From Aliarcobacter skirrowii CCUG 10374 (GTDB lineage: Bacteria > Campylobacterota > Campylobacteria > Campylobacterales > Arcobacteraceae): 64,000 bases of DNA. Under the pieces are notes generated by a model that worked only from the letters and a program-made list of their open reading frames with translations, was not told where the DNA came from and ran no database searches. This document shows, one piece after another, positions 18,067-26,653 of the stretch; the first letter of the stretch is position 1; the number at the start of each line of letters is the position of its first letter. A program made the translations under genes and the position numbers. Location of the stretch: positions 1,798,001 to 1,862,000 of the forward strand of contig NZ_CP032099.1 in NCBI RefSeq assembly GCF_003544835.1. Direction: 5' to 3'.

Positions 18067-19076
18067 GTGAACATAAAATACTACATGTGATGATTCTTGA
18101 TAAATTTTTAGCTTCCTACATAGAATTTATAGATAAAAATTTTGGAAGAGAGAATCATCACTATGTATTTATCACGAGTGAAAAATATGAATATGGATTA
18201 ACTCCTGAACACAAAGTAGAATTTTTGCATACAGATGATGATATATTTATAACTCTTTTAAAATATATGAAAATGGCAAAAAAAATTATACTTCATGGAC
18301 TTTGGAGAGACAAAGTTGATATATTGCTCTATTTCAATCAAGAATTACTTAAAAAATGCTATTGGGTTATGTGGGGTGGGGATTTTTATTTTCCTGAAAC
18401 TAAAAGTAACATTAGAAAAGAGATTATAAAAAATATGGGGTATTGTATTACATCAAATAATCAAGAATTTTTATACCTCAAAAATTGTTATGATACATCC
18501 GCAAAATCTTATGAATTTATATTTTATCCAATTAATTTATGTTTTACAAAACCTGAAACTACAACTAAGAATGTTGATAACAAAGTAATCCTTGTAGGAA
18601 ATTCAGCTACAGAAACAAATAGGCACTTAGAAATATTTTATATTTTAAAAAATTATTCTAATATTAGCATAGTAGTTCCTCTTTCATATGGTAATAGCAA
18701 TTATAAAACACAAATTATTGCGGAAGGTCAGAAAATTTTTGGAAATAGATTCAAACCAATTTTAGATTTAATGACATATGATGATTATATTGATTTACTT
18801 AAAACTATAGATATAGCAATTTTTAACAACAATAGGCAACAAGCTGGTGGAAATATTTTAACTTTATTAGGACTTGGTAAAACTATCTATTTATCTGATG
18901 AAAACTTATTAAGTAAATTTTGTTTTGATAAAGGTTTAAAATTTAATAATATAAAATCTATTTATGATAATTTAAACGAAATATCTACAAAAGATAAAAT
19001 TAAAAACTACATGATTATCAAAGAGTATTGTTCAGAACATAAATCATATCTGGAATGGAAAAAAATTTTTGAATGA
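18063..19076 (+). CDS. WecF-like (glycosyltransferase family 56) glycosyltransferase
   Basis: A 337-aa protein resembling TDP-4-acetamido-4,6-dideoxy-galactose:lipid II transferase WecF of enterobacterial common antigen synthesis. Signature stretches are HKILHVMILDKFLASYIEFI at the start, HGLWRDKVDILLYF, and KKCYWVMWGGDFYFPE around residue 100, followed by a donor-binding-like half with VILVGNSATETNRHLE and IAIFNNNRQQAGGNI. No membrane segment. The likely donor is a nucleotide-activated amino-deoxy sugar, consistent with the aminotransferase encoded next. The acceptor cannot be told from sequence. Confidence 0.75.
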   Translation: MSEHKILHVMILDKFLASYIEFIDKNFGRENHHYVFITSEKYEYGLTPEHKVEFLHTDDDIFITLLKYMKMAKKIILHGLWRDKVDILLYFNQELLKKCYWVMWGGDFYFPETKSNIRKEIIKNMGYCITSNNQEFLYLKNCYDTSAKSYEFIFYPINLCFTKPETTTKNVDNKVILVGNSATETNRHLEIFYILKNYSNISIVVPLSYGNSNYKTQIIAEGQKIFGNRFKPILDLMTYDDYIDLLKTIDIAIFNNNRQQAGGNILTLLGLGKTIYLSDENLLSKFCFDKGLKFNNIKSIYDNLNEISTKDKIKNYMIIKEYCSEHKSYLEWKKIFE

Positions 19077-20151
19077 AATTATAAATGTAACAAAAACCTA
19101 TCTACCGAATAAAGAAAAATATTTAAAATATATCGATGTGATATATGAAAATGGTTGGATTACAAACAATGGTCCATTAGTTCAAAAACTAGAAAAAAAA
19201 TTAGCAAAATATCTTGGAGTTAAAAATATTGTATTAGTTGCAAATGGTACAGTTGCTTTGGAAATAGCGTATAGAACATTAGAATTAAAAGGTTTCGCTA
19301 TAACTACTCCTTTTAGTTTTGTAGCTACTACAAGTTCACTTGTTACAAATCAACTTTTACCTATTTTTGCTGATATAAACCCAAATAGCTTAAATATTGA
19401 TCCAAGAAAAATAGAAAAGCAAATTACTAAAAATACATCTGCTATAGTTGCTACTCATGTATTTGGAAATCCTTGCAATGTAGAGGATATAAAAAAGATT
19501 GCAAAAAAATACAACCTAAAAGTAGTTTATGATGCAGCTCACGCTTTTGATGTAAAATATAAAAATACAAGTGTATTAAACTATGGAGATATTTCAACTC
19601 TTAGTTTCCATGCTACAAAACTTTTTCACACTATTGAAGGTGGAGCTTTGATCATAAATGATGATGAGCTTGTGCAAAAAGCTAGATATCTTATTAACTT
19701 TGGAATTAAAAATCAAGAAGAGATCCCTCACTTGGGAACAAATGCAAAAATGAATGAATTTGAAGCTGCGATGGGGCTTTGTATTCTTGATGATATAGAA
19801 AAGATAAAAGAAAAACGAAAAGTTATTTTGGAAAAGTATAGAAAAGAATTAAAAGATTTAGTTCAATTTCAAAAGCAAAATGCAAATGCAATAGAAAACT
19901 ACAGTTACTTTCCTGTAGTTTTTAAAAATGAAGAGCAACTTTTAAAAGTACAAAAAGCTTTAAGCAAAAAAAATATATTCCCTAGAAGATATTTTTATCC
20001 TTCACTTGATACACTTGATTATATAGAACCAAAACAAGAGTGCAAAATATCAAGAGATATAAGCAAAAGGATACTTTGTTTGCCTATTTATGCAGAACTT
20101 GAACAAAACATCCAAGATACTATTATTGAAATAATAAAGGATAATTTATAA
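19069..20151 (+). CDS. DegT/DnrJ/EryC1/StrS sugar aminotransferase
   Basis: PLP-dependent aminotransferase acting on a nucleotide keto-sugar. It has the family fold with VANGTVALEIAYR, PFSFVATTSS, DAAHAFD and the PLP lysine (Lys184) in SFHATKLFHTIEGGAL. At 360 aa it is of usual length. The start is TTG at 19069, overlapping the previous gene; the ATG at 19073 is in another frame and stops after three codons. With the WecF-like transferase just upstream it may make a 4-amino-4,6-dideoxyhexose, but a matching dehydratase is not adjacent. It is one of three DegT-family genes in the island (others at 28941 and 42437). Confidence 0.85.
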   Translation: MNEIINVTKTYLPNKEKYLKYIDVIYENGWITNNGPLVQKLEKKLAKYLGVKNIVLVANGTVALEIAYRTLELKGFAITTPFSFVATTSSLVTNQLLPIFADINPNSLNIDPRKIEKQITKNTSAIVATHVFGNPCNVEDIKKIAKKYNLKVVYDAAHAFDVKYKNTSVLNYGDISTLSFHATKLFHTIEGGALIINDDELVQKARYLINFGIKNQEEIPHLGTNAKMNEFEAAMGLCILDDIEKIKEKRKVILEKYRKELKDLVQFQKQNANAIENYSYFPVVFKNEEQLLKVQKALSKKNIFPRRYFYPSLDTLDYIEPKQECKISRDISKRILCLPIYAELEQNIQDTIIEIIKDNL

Positions 20152-20840
20152 TGACATTAGCAATAATGCAACCATATCTTTTCCCATATATTGGCTATTG
20201 GCAACTTATAAATGCTGTGGACACTTTTGTAATATATGATGATGTAAATTTTATAAAACAAGGTTATATAAATAGAAATTCTATATTGTCAAATGGAAAA
20301 TCGCAACAATTTACATTAGAATTAATAGGGGCAAGCTCGAATAAACTTATAAAAGAAATAGAGATTGGAAATAATGCAAATAAAATTTTAAAAACTATTA
20401 AACAATCTTATATAAAAGCTCCTCTTTTTGAAAATGTAATAATTTTATTAGAAGAAATATTAACTAACAAAGAAAAAAATTTAGCAAAGTATATTGGTTA
20501 TTCTTTAGAAAAAATATCTCAGTATTTAGAAATAAATACTAATTTTGTGTACTCGAATAATATAAAAAAAGATATTAATTTAAAGGCTCAAGATAAGATT
20601 ATAGATATTTGTAAAAATCTAAATGCTAGAAAATATATAAATACTATAGGTGGACAAGAACTATATAATAAAGAAATATTTAAAGAAAATGGAATTGAAT
20701 TGAATTTTTTAAAAACAGAATTAGTTGAATATAAACAGTTTAAAAATGATTTTATACCGTATCTGTCAATTATTGATATTTTAATGTTTAATAAAAAGAG
20801 TGATATTAGAATTATCCTAGATAGATATGAATTAATATAA
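20151..20840 (+). CDS. WbqC-family protein
   Basis: 229 aa with the WbqC signature at the N-terminus: IMQPYLFPYIGYWQLINAVD, FVIYDDVNFIKQGYINRN, and a later YINTIGGQELYN. WbqC proteins are found in O-antigen and glycan loci; their chemistry is, as far as I know, not settled, though an acyl or amino-acid transfer role has been suggested from context. The gene begins inside the stop of the aminotransferase (TAATG), so the two are translationally coupled and probably act on the same sugar. Confidence 0.8.
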   Translation: MTLAIMQPYLFPYIGYWQLINAVDTFVIYDDVNFIKQGYINRNSILSNGKSQQFTLELIGASSNKLIKEIEIGNNANKILKTIKQSYIKAPLFENVIILLEEILTNKEKNLAKYIGYSLEKISQYLEINTNFVYSNNIKKDINLKAQDKIIDICKNLNARKYINTIGGQELYNKEIFKENGIELNFLKTELVEYKQFKNDFIPYLSIIDILMFNKKSDIRIILDRYELI

Positions 20841-20852
20841 AATGGAGTTGTA

Positions 20853-21683
20853 ATGTTTAAAAAATTTTATTTAAAATTACTTAGAACTCTTATGAAAAAA
20901 TTTTATAAATCTCATTTACTCAAAAAAATATATGGATTTCTTATAAAAGAAAATTTATACTTTGATGATTTTGCATTAAAAAATGGAGTTATAGAAGTTA
21001 TGGCAATTTATAAAGACAATCTACCTATAAAAACTTCTAAAGAATTTGTCAAAACAAGATTTGATAATATAAGTAACCATTATGAATTAGCAGTAAAGAA
21101 AGCAAACTATCAATCTGGTGAAATGAGATTTCTTTTAGAAAAAATTTCTGAAAATATTAAAAGTAGGAAAAATTCTCTAACTATCCTAGATTTAGGTTGT
21201 GGGACAGGATTAATTGGTGAAGCATTAAATATAAATAAAGATACCGATTTATTAATAGGAGTTGATTTATCATTAAAAATGCTAGAAATATGTAAAAGTA
21301 AAAATATTTATAATGAGTTAATACTTAACGATATAGAAAAATATTTATCGTCTGAAAAAAGACAATTTGATATTATTTATGCTTGTTCTGTTATACAATT
21401 TTTTGATGAAACCTCTTTAACTTCTCTCTTTGAGAAAATTAAACCTAGATTAAATATTAATGGTAGATTTTATTTTACATTTGATATTGGAATAAAAGAA
21501 TCATGTAAAATTAATTCAAAACTATTTTGTGAACACTCGATTGAATTCATAGAAAAATTATGTAGCAAATATTTTACTCATTTTACTATAAATAAATTAG
21601 ATTTTGGTAGAGTTGAACAAGGGAAAACAGTTGATTGTGGAATTGTAACAATAAAAAAACTTAAAAAGGAACTTTTAAGATGA
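20853..21683 (+). CDS. Class I SAM-dependent methyltransferase
   Basis: 276 aa. The SAM-binding motif I is LTILDLGCGTGLIGEAL, with GVDLSLKML (acidic loop) and FDIIYACSVIQFFDE (motif IV) following. The first 80 residues are basic and helical, with KKFYLKLLRTLMKKFYK, perhaps a membrane-surface or partner contact. GGAG before the ATG. It is the first of four methyltransferase-like genes in this operon; O- or N-methylation of the glycan is the reasonable guess, substrate unknown. Confidence 0.8.
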   Translation: MFKKFYLKLLRTLMKKFYKSHLLKKIYGFLIKENLYFDDFALKNGVIEVMAIYKDNLPIKTSKEFVKTRFDNISNHYELAVKKANYQSGEMRFLLEKISENIKSRKNSLTILDLGCGTGLIGEALNINKDTDLLIGVDLSLKMLEICKSKNIYNELILNDIEKYLSSEKRQFDIIYACSVIQFFDETSLTSLFEKIKPRLNINGRFYFTFDIGIKESCKINSKLFCEHSIEFIEKLCSKYFTHFTINKLDFGRVEQGKTVDCGIVTIKKLKKELLR

Positions 21684-22432
21684 AAAATTTAGAAAAAGAA
21701 AAAAAGTTTTTAAACAAGGTATATTCAACATATACAGTAGACCATTCATTACAAACTCAAACTATGAGAGAATTAATAATTAAAACATTTGCTCCTTTTT
21801 TAAATGGTGGATTAGCAATGGAACTTGGTTGTTCTGATGGATATATGACAGAAATGTTAAGTAATCTTGTTGAAGAATTAGATGTTATAGATGGTTCTGA
21901 TTTATTCTTATCTAAAGCAAAAGCAAGAGCAAAAGAAAATAACTTATTAAATATTAATTTTAACCTATCACTTTTTGAAGAATTTAAAACAGATAAAAAA
22001 TATGATTATGTAATTGCTAGCTATATTCTAGAACATGTATTAGATCCTATTGAAGTTATGAAAATGGCTAATCGTGTATTGAAAGATGATGGTTTATTAC
22101 TAATAGTAGTGCCAAATGCAAATGCACTTTCAAGACAATTAGCAATACACATGGGATTTTATACAAGCTTAAAAGAATTAACACAGAATGATTTAAATCA
22201 TGGACACAGAAGAGTTTATGATAGAGTTGATTTAAATAGAGATATTGAAAAAGCGGGTTTCGTAAATATTTCTCAAGGAGGAATAATGTTAAAGATTCTT
22301 GCAGATTTTCAAATGGATAAATTAATAGAAACTGAGATTTTAAAAAAAGAACAAATTGATGGATTATACAAGCTTGGTTTAGAATATCCAGATCTTTGTG
22401 GTTCACTATTCTCAATTTGTAGGAAAGTATAA
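21680..22432 (+). CDS. Class I SAM-dependent methyltransferase
   Basis: 250 aa, Methyltransf_11/23 type. Motif I AMELGCSDGYMTEML, acidic loop VIDGSDLFLSKAKAR, motif IV YDYVIASYILEHVLDP, and LKDDGLLLIVVPNANALSRQ. The C-terminal part resembles sugar or lipid methyltransferases of surface-glycan loci. It overlaps the preceding methyltransferase by 4 bases and the following flavodoxin by 1 base, so all are one transcription unit. Confidence 0.85.
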   Translation: MKNLEKEKKFLNKVYSTYTVDHSLQTQTMRELIIKTFAPFLNGGLAMELGCSDGYMTEMLSNLVEELDVIDGSDLFLSKAKARAKENNLLNINFNLSLFEEFKTDKKYDYVIASYILEHVLDPIEVMKMANRVLKDDGLLLIVVPNANALSRQLAIHMGFYTSLKELTQNDLNHGHRRVYDRVDLNRDIEKAGFVNISQGGIMLKILADFQMDKLIETEILKKEQIDGLYKLGLEYPDLCGSLFSICRKV

Positions 22433-22872
22433 TGAAAATAGCTTTATTATACGGTTCAACTCATGGAACTACAAAAAAAATTGTTAAAAAATTATCTGAT
22501 TATATCTCTTTTGAATATGATATTTTTAATGTAAAGGATATATCTATAAGTACATTTTTATTAGATTACGAATTACTTTTTTTTATATGCCCAACTTATG
22601 GAGATGAAGAACTACAAGAAGATATGGAAGAGTTCTTAAAATATTTTAAATTTGATTTAACATCTAAAAAATATGTAATATGTGAAACTGGAAATTATTA
22701 TGGCTATGATAACTTTGAATTCGGTGCAAAAAAAATAATAGATTGGCATCTTAAAAATCTTGGAGCAACTGAGTATTATAAAGGATTTTCTTTAGATACT
22801 CTACCAAGAATTGATTGGCAATCTTTTAAAAAATGGCTTGATAAACTTAATTTTAGGATTATAAATGCTTGA
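22432..22872 (+). CDS. Flavodoxin-like protein
   Basis: 146-aa flavodoxin fold. The FMN phosphate loop is LLYGSTHGTTKKIVKKL at residues 5-21, the middle loop is FFICPTYGDEELQEDMEEF, and the third FMN-contact region is CETGNYYGYDNF. This would carry electrons at low potential to a partner enzyme. Its place inside a glycan operon, between a methyltransferase and an LRR gene, is unusual; no obvious redox partner such as a radical-SAM or Rieske enzyme is encoded nearby. It may instead resemble NrdI-type single-function flavodoxins, but no ribonucleotide reductase gene is near. Confidence 0.75.
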   Translation: MKIALLYGSTHGTTKKIVKKLSDYISFEYDIFNVKDISISTFLLDYELLFFICPTYGDEELQEDMEEFLKYFKFDLTSKKYVICETGNYYGYDNFEFGAKKIIDWHLKNLGATEYYKGFSLDTLPRIDWQSFKKWLDKLNFRIINA

Positions 22873-23839
22873 CATTGATATTGTAAAACAGATAAAAAAA
22901 TTAGTTGGGTCTGATTTTTATTATAAAATAGAAAATGACAAATGTATAGAAATTTCTTTAAACAACCCTAATTATATTTATCAAGGTTTAATAAGAAATC
23001 ACACATATAGAGATAAACAAAATATTATATCATTGATAAGTAAATTAAAAAATCTAAAAAAATTAGATTTAAGAAGAAATAAGTTAAATAATTTTCCAAC
23101 TTCAATGGGAAATCTTACAAATCTTACTTTTTTAGATATTGGATCAAACTATTTAAAAGAAATCCCAGACTTTATTGGTAATTTTAAAAAATTAGAATAT
23201 TTAAACATATCAGTAAATGAATTAACTAAATGCCCAAATCTATTTTATAAAATACCCAATATAAGAAGATTATCTCTTCATAAAAATAAATTCCATAACT
23301 TAAATGATTCTATTCAAACACTTGAAAAATTAGAATCTTTAAATTTATATGGATTATTCTTAAAAGAGTTTCCAAATTACATTTACAATTTAAGTAATTT
23401 AAATAATTTAGTTCTTTCTGCTGTTCAAAATATTTCTCAGGATATCTCAAAACTTCAAAAACTTGAATATTTTACAAATAATATTGCAGTTAAACTAACT
23501 ATGCTTCCAGACTCTTTTTGTGAGCTTAAAAATCTTAAAATGATTAGGTTATACCAAAATTCATTATCTTCATTGCCAACTAATTTTGGTAATTTAGAAA
23601 ATCTTGAACAATTATCTCTTTATCAAAATAAACTAAAAGTTTTACCTAAATCTTTCTCAAAATTAAAAAAATTAAAAAAATTAAATCTCTCTTGGAATAA
23701 TTTTGAAGAATTTCCAAAAGAGATATTAGAGTTAAAAAGTCTTGATTGGTTTGGATACTTTAATAATAATTCTAAAATTCCAGATTTAAGCTATATTCCT
23801 GAAGTAGTTATTGATAGAGTTCATGAAAAAAATATATAA
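22865..23839 (+). CDS. Leucine-rich repeat protein
   Basis: 324 aa with about ten LRR units of 22-24 residues from about residue 55 to 305, of the form L-x-x-L-x-x-L-x-L-x-x-N-x-L-x-x-x-P, for example LKKLDLRRNKLNNFPTSMGN, LEQLSLYQNKLKVLP and LKKLNLSWNNFEEFP. The first 50 residues are a separate polar cap. No signal peptide or anchor, so it is probably cytoplasmic. The gene overlaps the flavodoxin by 8 bases and is followed after 15 bases by a methyltransferase. LRR proteins act as binding scaffolds; here it could hold glycan enzymes or flagellin, but that is a guess. Confidence 0.8.
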   Translation: MLDIDIVKQIKKLVGSDFYYKIENDKCIEISLNNPNYIYQGLIRNHTYRDKQNIISLISKLKNLKKLDLRRNKLNNFPTSMGNLTNLTFLDIGSNYLKEIPDFIGNFKKLEYLNISVNELTKCPNLFYKIPNIRRLSLHKNKFHNLNDSIQTLEKLESLNLYGLFLKEFPNYIYNLSNLNNLVLSAVQNISQDISKLQKLEYFTNNIAVKLTMLPDSFCELKNLKMIRLYQNSLSSLPTNFGNLENLEQLSLYQNKLKVLPKSFSKLKKLKKLNLSWNNFEEFPKEILELKSLDWFGYFNNNSKIPDLSYIPEVVIDRVHEKNI

Positions 23840-23854
23840 ATAAGGAGTATCATA

Positions 23855-24724
23855 TTGGTTATTAATAAATCATTTGGAATGTCTAAATCAAAAGAATTTT
23901 TACAACAAAACTTATTTGAAGAAGGGCTAAAATATTTTGGAATTAAAGATAAAAATATTGCTATAGAACAAGCAAATAGTTGGTATGACGACAAAAATTC
24001 TTGGCAAACAAAAAGATGGATACAAGCAGAAATTTTTGGTGATCATAAAGGTAAAATATTAGATATGGCATGTGGCTCTGGAGTCTTTGTATTTAGTGGT
24101 TTACATAAAGGATATGATGTTTATGGAATAGAACCAGAAGGTTGGATGCACCAATATATAGAGATGAAAATAGAAGAGTTATCTTATCCAAAAGAGTGGA
24201 AACAAAGATTTATTAAAGCAGTAGGAGAAAATCTTCCTTTTGAAAATGAAACTTTTGATTATATAGAGTCTGCTCAAACTTTAGAGCATACAAATGACTA
24301 TAAAAAATGTTTAGATGAGTTAATTAGAGTTCTAAAAGTTGGTGGCAAAATAAGAATTTTTGCACCTGATTATGAAGGTTTTTATGAGCCTCACTATAGA
24401 ATACCATTTTTACCAAAAATGAATAGAACATTGGCAAAAATATATTTAAAAATTCTAGGAAAACCAATAATTGGATTAAATACAATCACATATATTACAG
24501 CTAAAGATATTATTAATTATTTATCAAAAAAATTTGTAAATATAGAGATAATTGATTTATATAAAGTTCACAGAAAAAGAAAAATTGATTATATTAACTC
24601 TAAATTTAAAATTGGAAAATATCTATCAAATTTAATAGTTGGATTAATTTGGTATAACTTTTATATAACAAAAGGTTTAAAACCTATAGATTTAGTTATA
24701 AAAAAGGTTGAAAATGGAATTTAA
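23855..24724 (+). CDS. Class I SAM-dependent methyltransferase
   Basis: 289 aa. Motif I KILDMACGSGVFVFSGL, then VYGIEPEGWMHQYIEMK, ENLPFENETFDYIESAQTLEH (Methyltransf_11 type), and LKVGGKIRIFAPDYEGF. The C-terminal 100 residues contain a hydrophobic stretch (LIVGLIWYNFYITKG). The start is TTG at 23855 with a strong AAGGAG at 23842-23847; the first ATG is eight codons further in and lacks such a site. Substrate unknown, presumably the surface glycan or its precursor. Confidence 0.8.
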   Translation: MVINKSFGMSKSKEFLQQNLFEEGLKYFGIKDKNIAIEQANSWYDDKNSWQTKRWIQAEIFGDHKGKILDMACGSGVFVFSGLHKGYDVYGIEPEGWMHQYIEMKIEELSYPKEWKQRFIKAVGENLPFENETFDYIESAQTLEHTNDYKKCLDELIRVLKVGGKIRIFAPDYEGFYEPHYRIPFLPKMNRTLAKIYLKILGKPIIGLNTITYITAKDIINYLSKKFVNIEIIDLYKVHRKRKIDYINSKFKIGKYLSNLIVGLIWYNFYITKGLKPIDLVIKKVENGI

Positions 24725-25442
24725 TTATGTAGCGAATATTGTTGATAAGGTTCCTTATATAAGCAAAACAAATGCTAATTATATATATGACTTTATTATA
24801 GAAAATAAAATACAAAATATCTTAGAACTTGGTATAGCACATGGAACTGCAACTTGTTACATGGCCGCGGCACTAAACAAACTAGGTGCTGGCAAAATAA
24901 CTGCTGTTGATTTACAAAGTGTTGCTAAAGATTTCAAACCATCATGTGAAGAACAATTAAAGAAATGTAATTTAGAACGATATGTTGAAGTACATAGAAT
25001 GAAAACAGGGTATAACTGGTTTTTACATAATAAAATTAAAGAGAATAGTATTAATAACAAATGTGAAGAAGAGTATGATTTATGCATTATTGATGGACCT
25101 AAAAACTGGATAATAGATAGTTCTGCATTCTTTTTAGTTGACAAATTATTAAAATTATATAATCAAATAGAAAAATTAAAGAACAATGGCAATAAATTCT
25201 TAATTTATGGATATGGTTCAATGGCAAAAATAATAGAATCTTTAATGCCTAAACAAATAACTGGTTTTATAGATTTAAATTATGATAAATTAAACAATGA
25301 AAAAGTATTCTCAATAGAGAATGGTTTAAAAAAAGATTTTGATTTTATTTTAATAAGTATTTTAGGAAGAGAAGAAGAAGTTATAGATAGTTTAATTAAT
25401 GAATATTCTATTCAAAAAGATAAAATAATAAAATTAATATAA
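24714..25442 (+). CDS. Truncated methyltransferase fused to a Rossmann-like C-terminal module
   Basis: 242 aa in two parts. Residues 1-150 look like a CmcI/Methyltransf_24 methyltransferase: [46 protein letters not shown]. The usual last strands of that fold (a PGGW-x-x-x-DD-type segment after LVDKLLK) are missing. From residue 161 a different module begins, [17 protein letters not shown] to the end, also found in the proteins at 26654, 27851 and 34398. I use ATG 24714 because AAAAAGG at 24701-24707 is well spaced from it; a TTG six bases earlier is possible. Methyltransferase activity is uncertain given the missing part. Confidence 0.65.
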   Translation: MEFNYVANIVDKVPYISKTNANYIYDFIIENKIQNILELGIAHGTATCYMAAALNKLGAGKITAVDLQSVAKDFKPSCEEQLKKCNLERYVEVHRMKTGYNWFLHNKIKENSINNKCEEEYDLCIIDGPKNWIIDSSAFFLVDKLLKLYNQIEKLKNNGNKFLIYGYGSMAKIIESLMPKQITGFIDLNYDKLNNEKVFSIENGLKKDFDFILISILGREEEVIDSLINEYSIQKDKIIKLI

Positions 25443-25467
25443 AGTTTTATATAAAGAGAGTATTCAA

Positions 25468-26637
25468 ATGAAAATATCAATCGCAGGAACAGGTTATGTA
25501 GGCTTATCAAATGGATTACTCTTAGCTCAACATAATGTTGTAGTTGCTCTTGATATAATACCTTCTAAAGTAGAGATGATTAATAATAAAATATCTCCTA
25601 TTGAAGATAAGGAGATAGAAGAGTATTTAAAAAAAGAGAATATAAATTTTAAAGCTACTTTAGATAAGAATGAAGCTTATAAGGATGCTGATTTTATAAT
25701 TATTGCTACTCCTACTGATTATGATGCAGAAACTAACAGCTTCAACACAAAAAGTGTTGAAGCTGTTATAAAAGATGTGCTAGAGATAAATCCAAATGCA
25801 ACTATGATTATAAAAAGTACAGTTCCAGTTGGATATACAAAAAGCATAAAAGAGAGATTTAATACAAATAATATAATCTTCTCTCCAGAGTTTTTAAGAG
25901 AAGGAAAAGCTTTATATGATAATTTATACCCTAGTAGAATAATTGTAGGTGAACAAAGTAAAAGAGCAGAACTTTTTGCTTCACTACTAGAACAAGGTGC
26001 TATAAAAAAAGATATTCCAATTTTATTTACAAATTCAACTGAAGCAGAAGCTATTAAACTATTTTCAAATACTTACCTTGCTATGAGGGTTGCATACTTT
26101 AATGAACTTGATAGCTATGCCCAAATACACAATCTTGATACTAAGCAGATAATTGATGGTGTAGGACTAGATCCTAGAATTGGAACTCACTATAATAATC
26201 CAAGCTTTGGATATGGAGGTTACTGCTTACCTAAAGATACAAAACAATTACTAGCAAATTATAAAGAAGTACCAAGTAATTTAATAGAAGCTATTGTAAA
26301 ATCTAACTCTACAAGAAAAGATTTTATAGCAGATAGTATTATAAAAAAAGATCCAAAAATAGTAGGTATTTATAAACTTGTAATGAAAACAGGCTCAGAT
26401 AATTTTAGAAGCTCTGCAATACAAGGTATAATGAAAAGAATAAAAGCAAAAGGTATTGAAGTAGTAATATATGAACCAGTGCTAGAAGAGGAGACTTTTT
26501 TTAATTCAAAAGTAATAAAAGATTTAGATGAGTTTAAAAAAGTATCAGATGTAATAGTAGCAAATAGATTAAACCAAAACCTTAAAGATGTAGAAAATAA
26601 AGTTTACACTAGAGATATTTTTGGGAATGACGACTAA
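25468..26637 (+). CDS. ugd: UDP-glucose/nucleotide-sugar 6-dehydrogenase
   Basis: NAD-dependent four-electron oxidation of a UDP-hexose to a UDP-uronic acid. The N-terminal NAD loop is [27 protein letters not shown] and the catalytic-cysteine loop [15 protein letters not shown] (Cys near residue 253) follow, and a C-terminal UDP-binding domain ends the 389-aa protein. Length and motifs are those of the short bacterial Ugd type. It lies 25 bases after the methyltransferase fusion and 16 bases before a glycosyltransferase. It points to glucuronic or a related uronic acid in the glycan. Confidence 0.9.
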   Translation: MKISIAGTGYVGLSNGLLLAQHNVVVALDIIPSKVEMINNKISPIEDKEIEEYLKKENINFKATLDKNEAYKDADFIIIATPTDYDAETNSFNTKSVEAVIKDVLEINPNATMIIKSTVPVGYTKSIKERFNTNNIIFSPEFLREGKALYDNLYPSRIIVGEQSKRAELFASLLEQGAIKKDIPILFTNSTEAEAIKLFSNTYLAMRVAYFNELDSYAQIHNLDTKQIIDGVGLDPRIGTHYNNPSFGYGGYCLPKDTKQLLANYKEVPSNLIEAIVKSNSTRKDFIADSIIKKDPKIVGIYKLVMKTGSDNFRSSAIQGIMKRIKAKGIEVVIYEPVLEEETFFNSKVIKDLDEFKKVSDVIVANRLNQNLKDVENKVYTRDIFGNDD

Positions 26638-26653
26638 AAAGGAATATATAAAT

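Noticed and set aside
22068-22415. 115-codon minus-strand frame opposite a methyltransferase
   Set aside because: Antisense shadow of the well-supported methyltransferase at 21680-22432.
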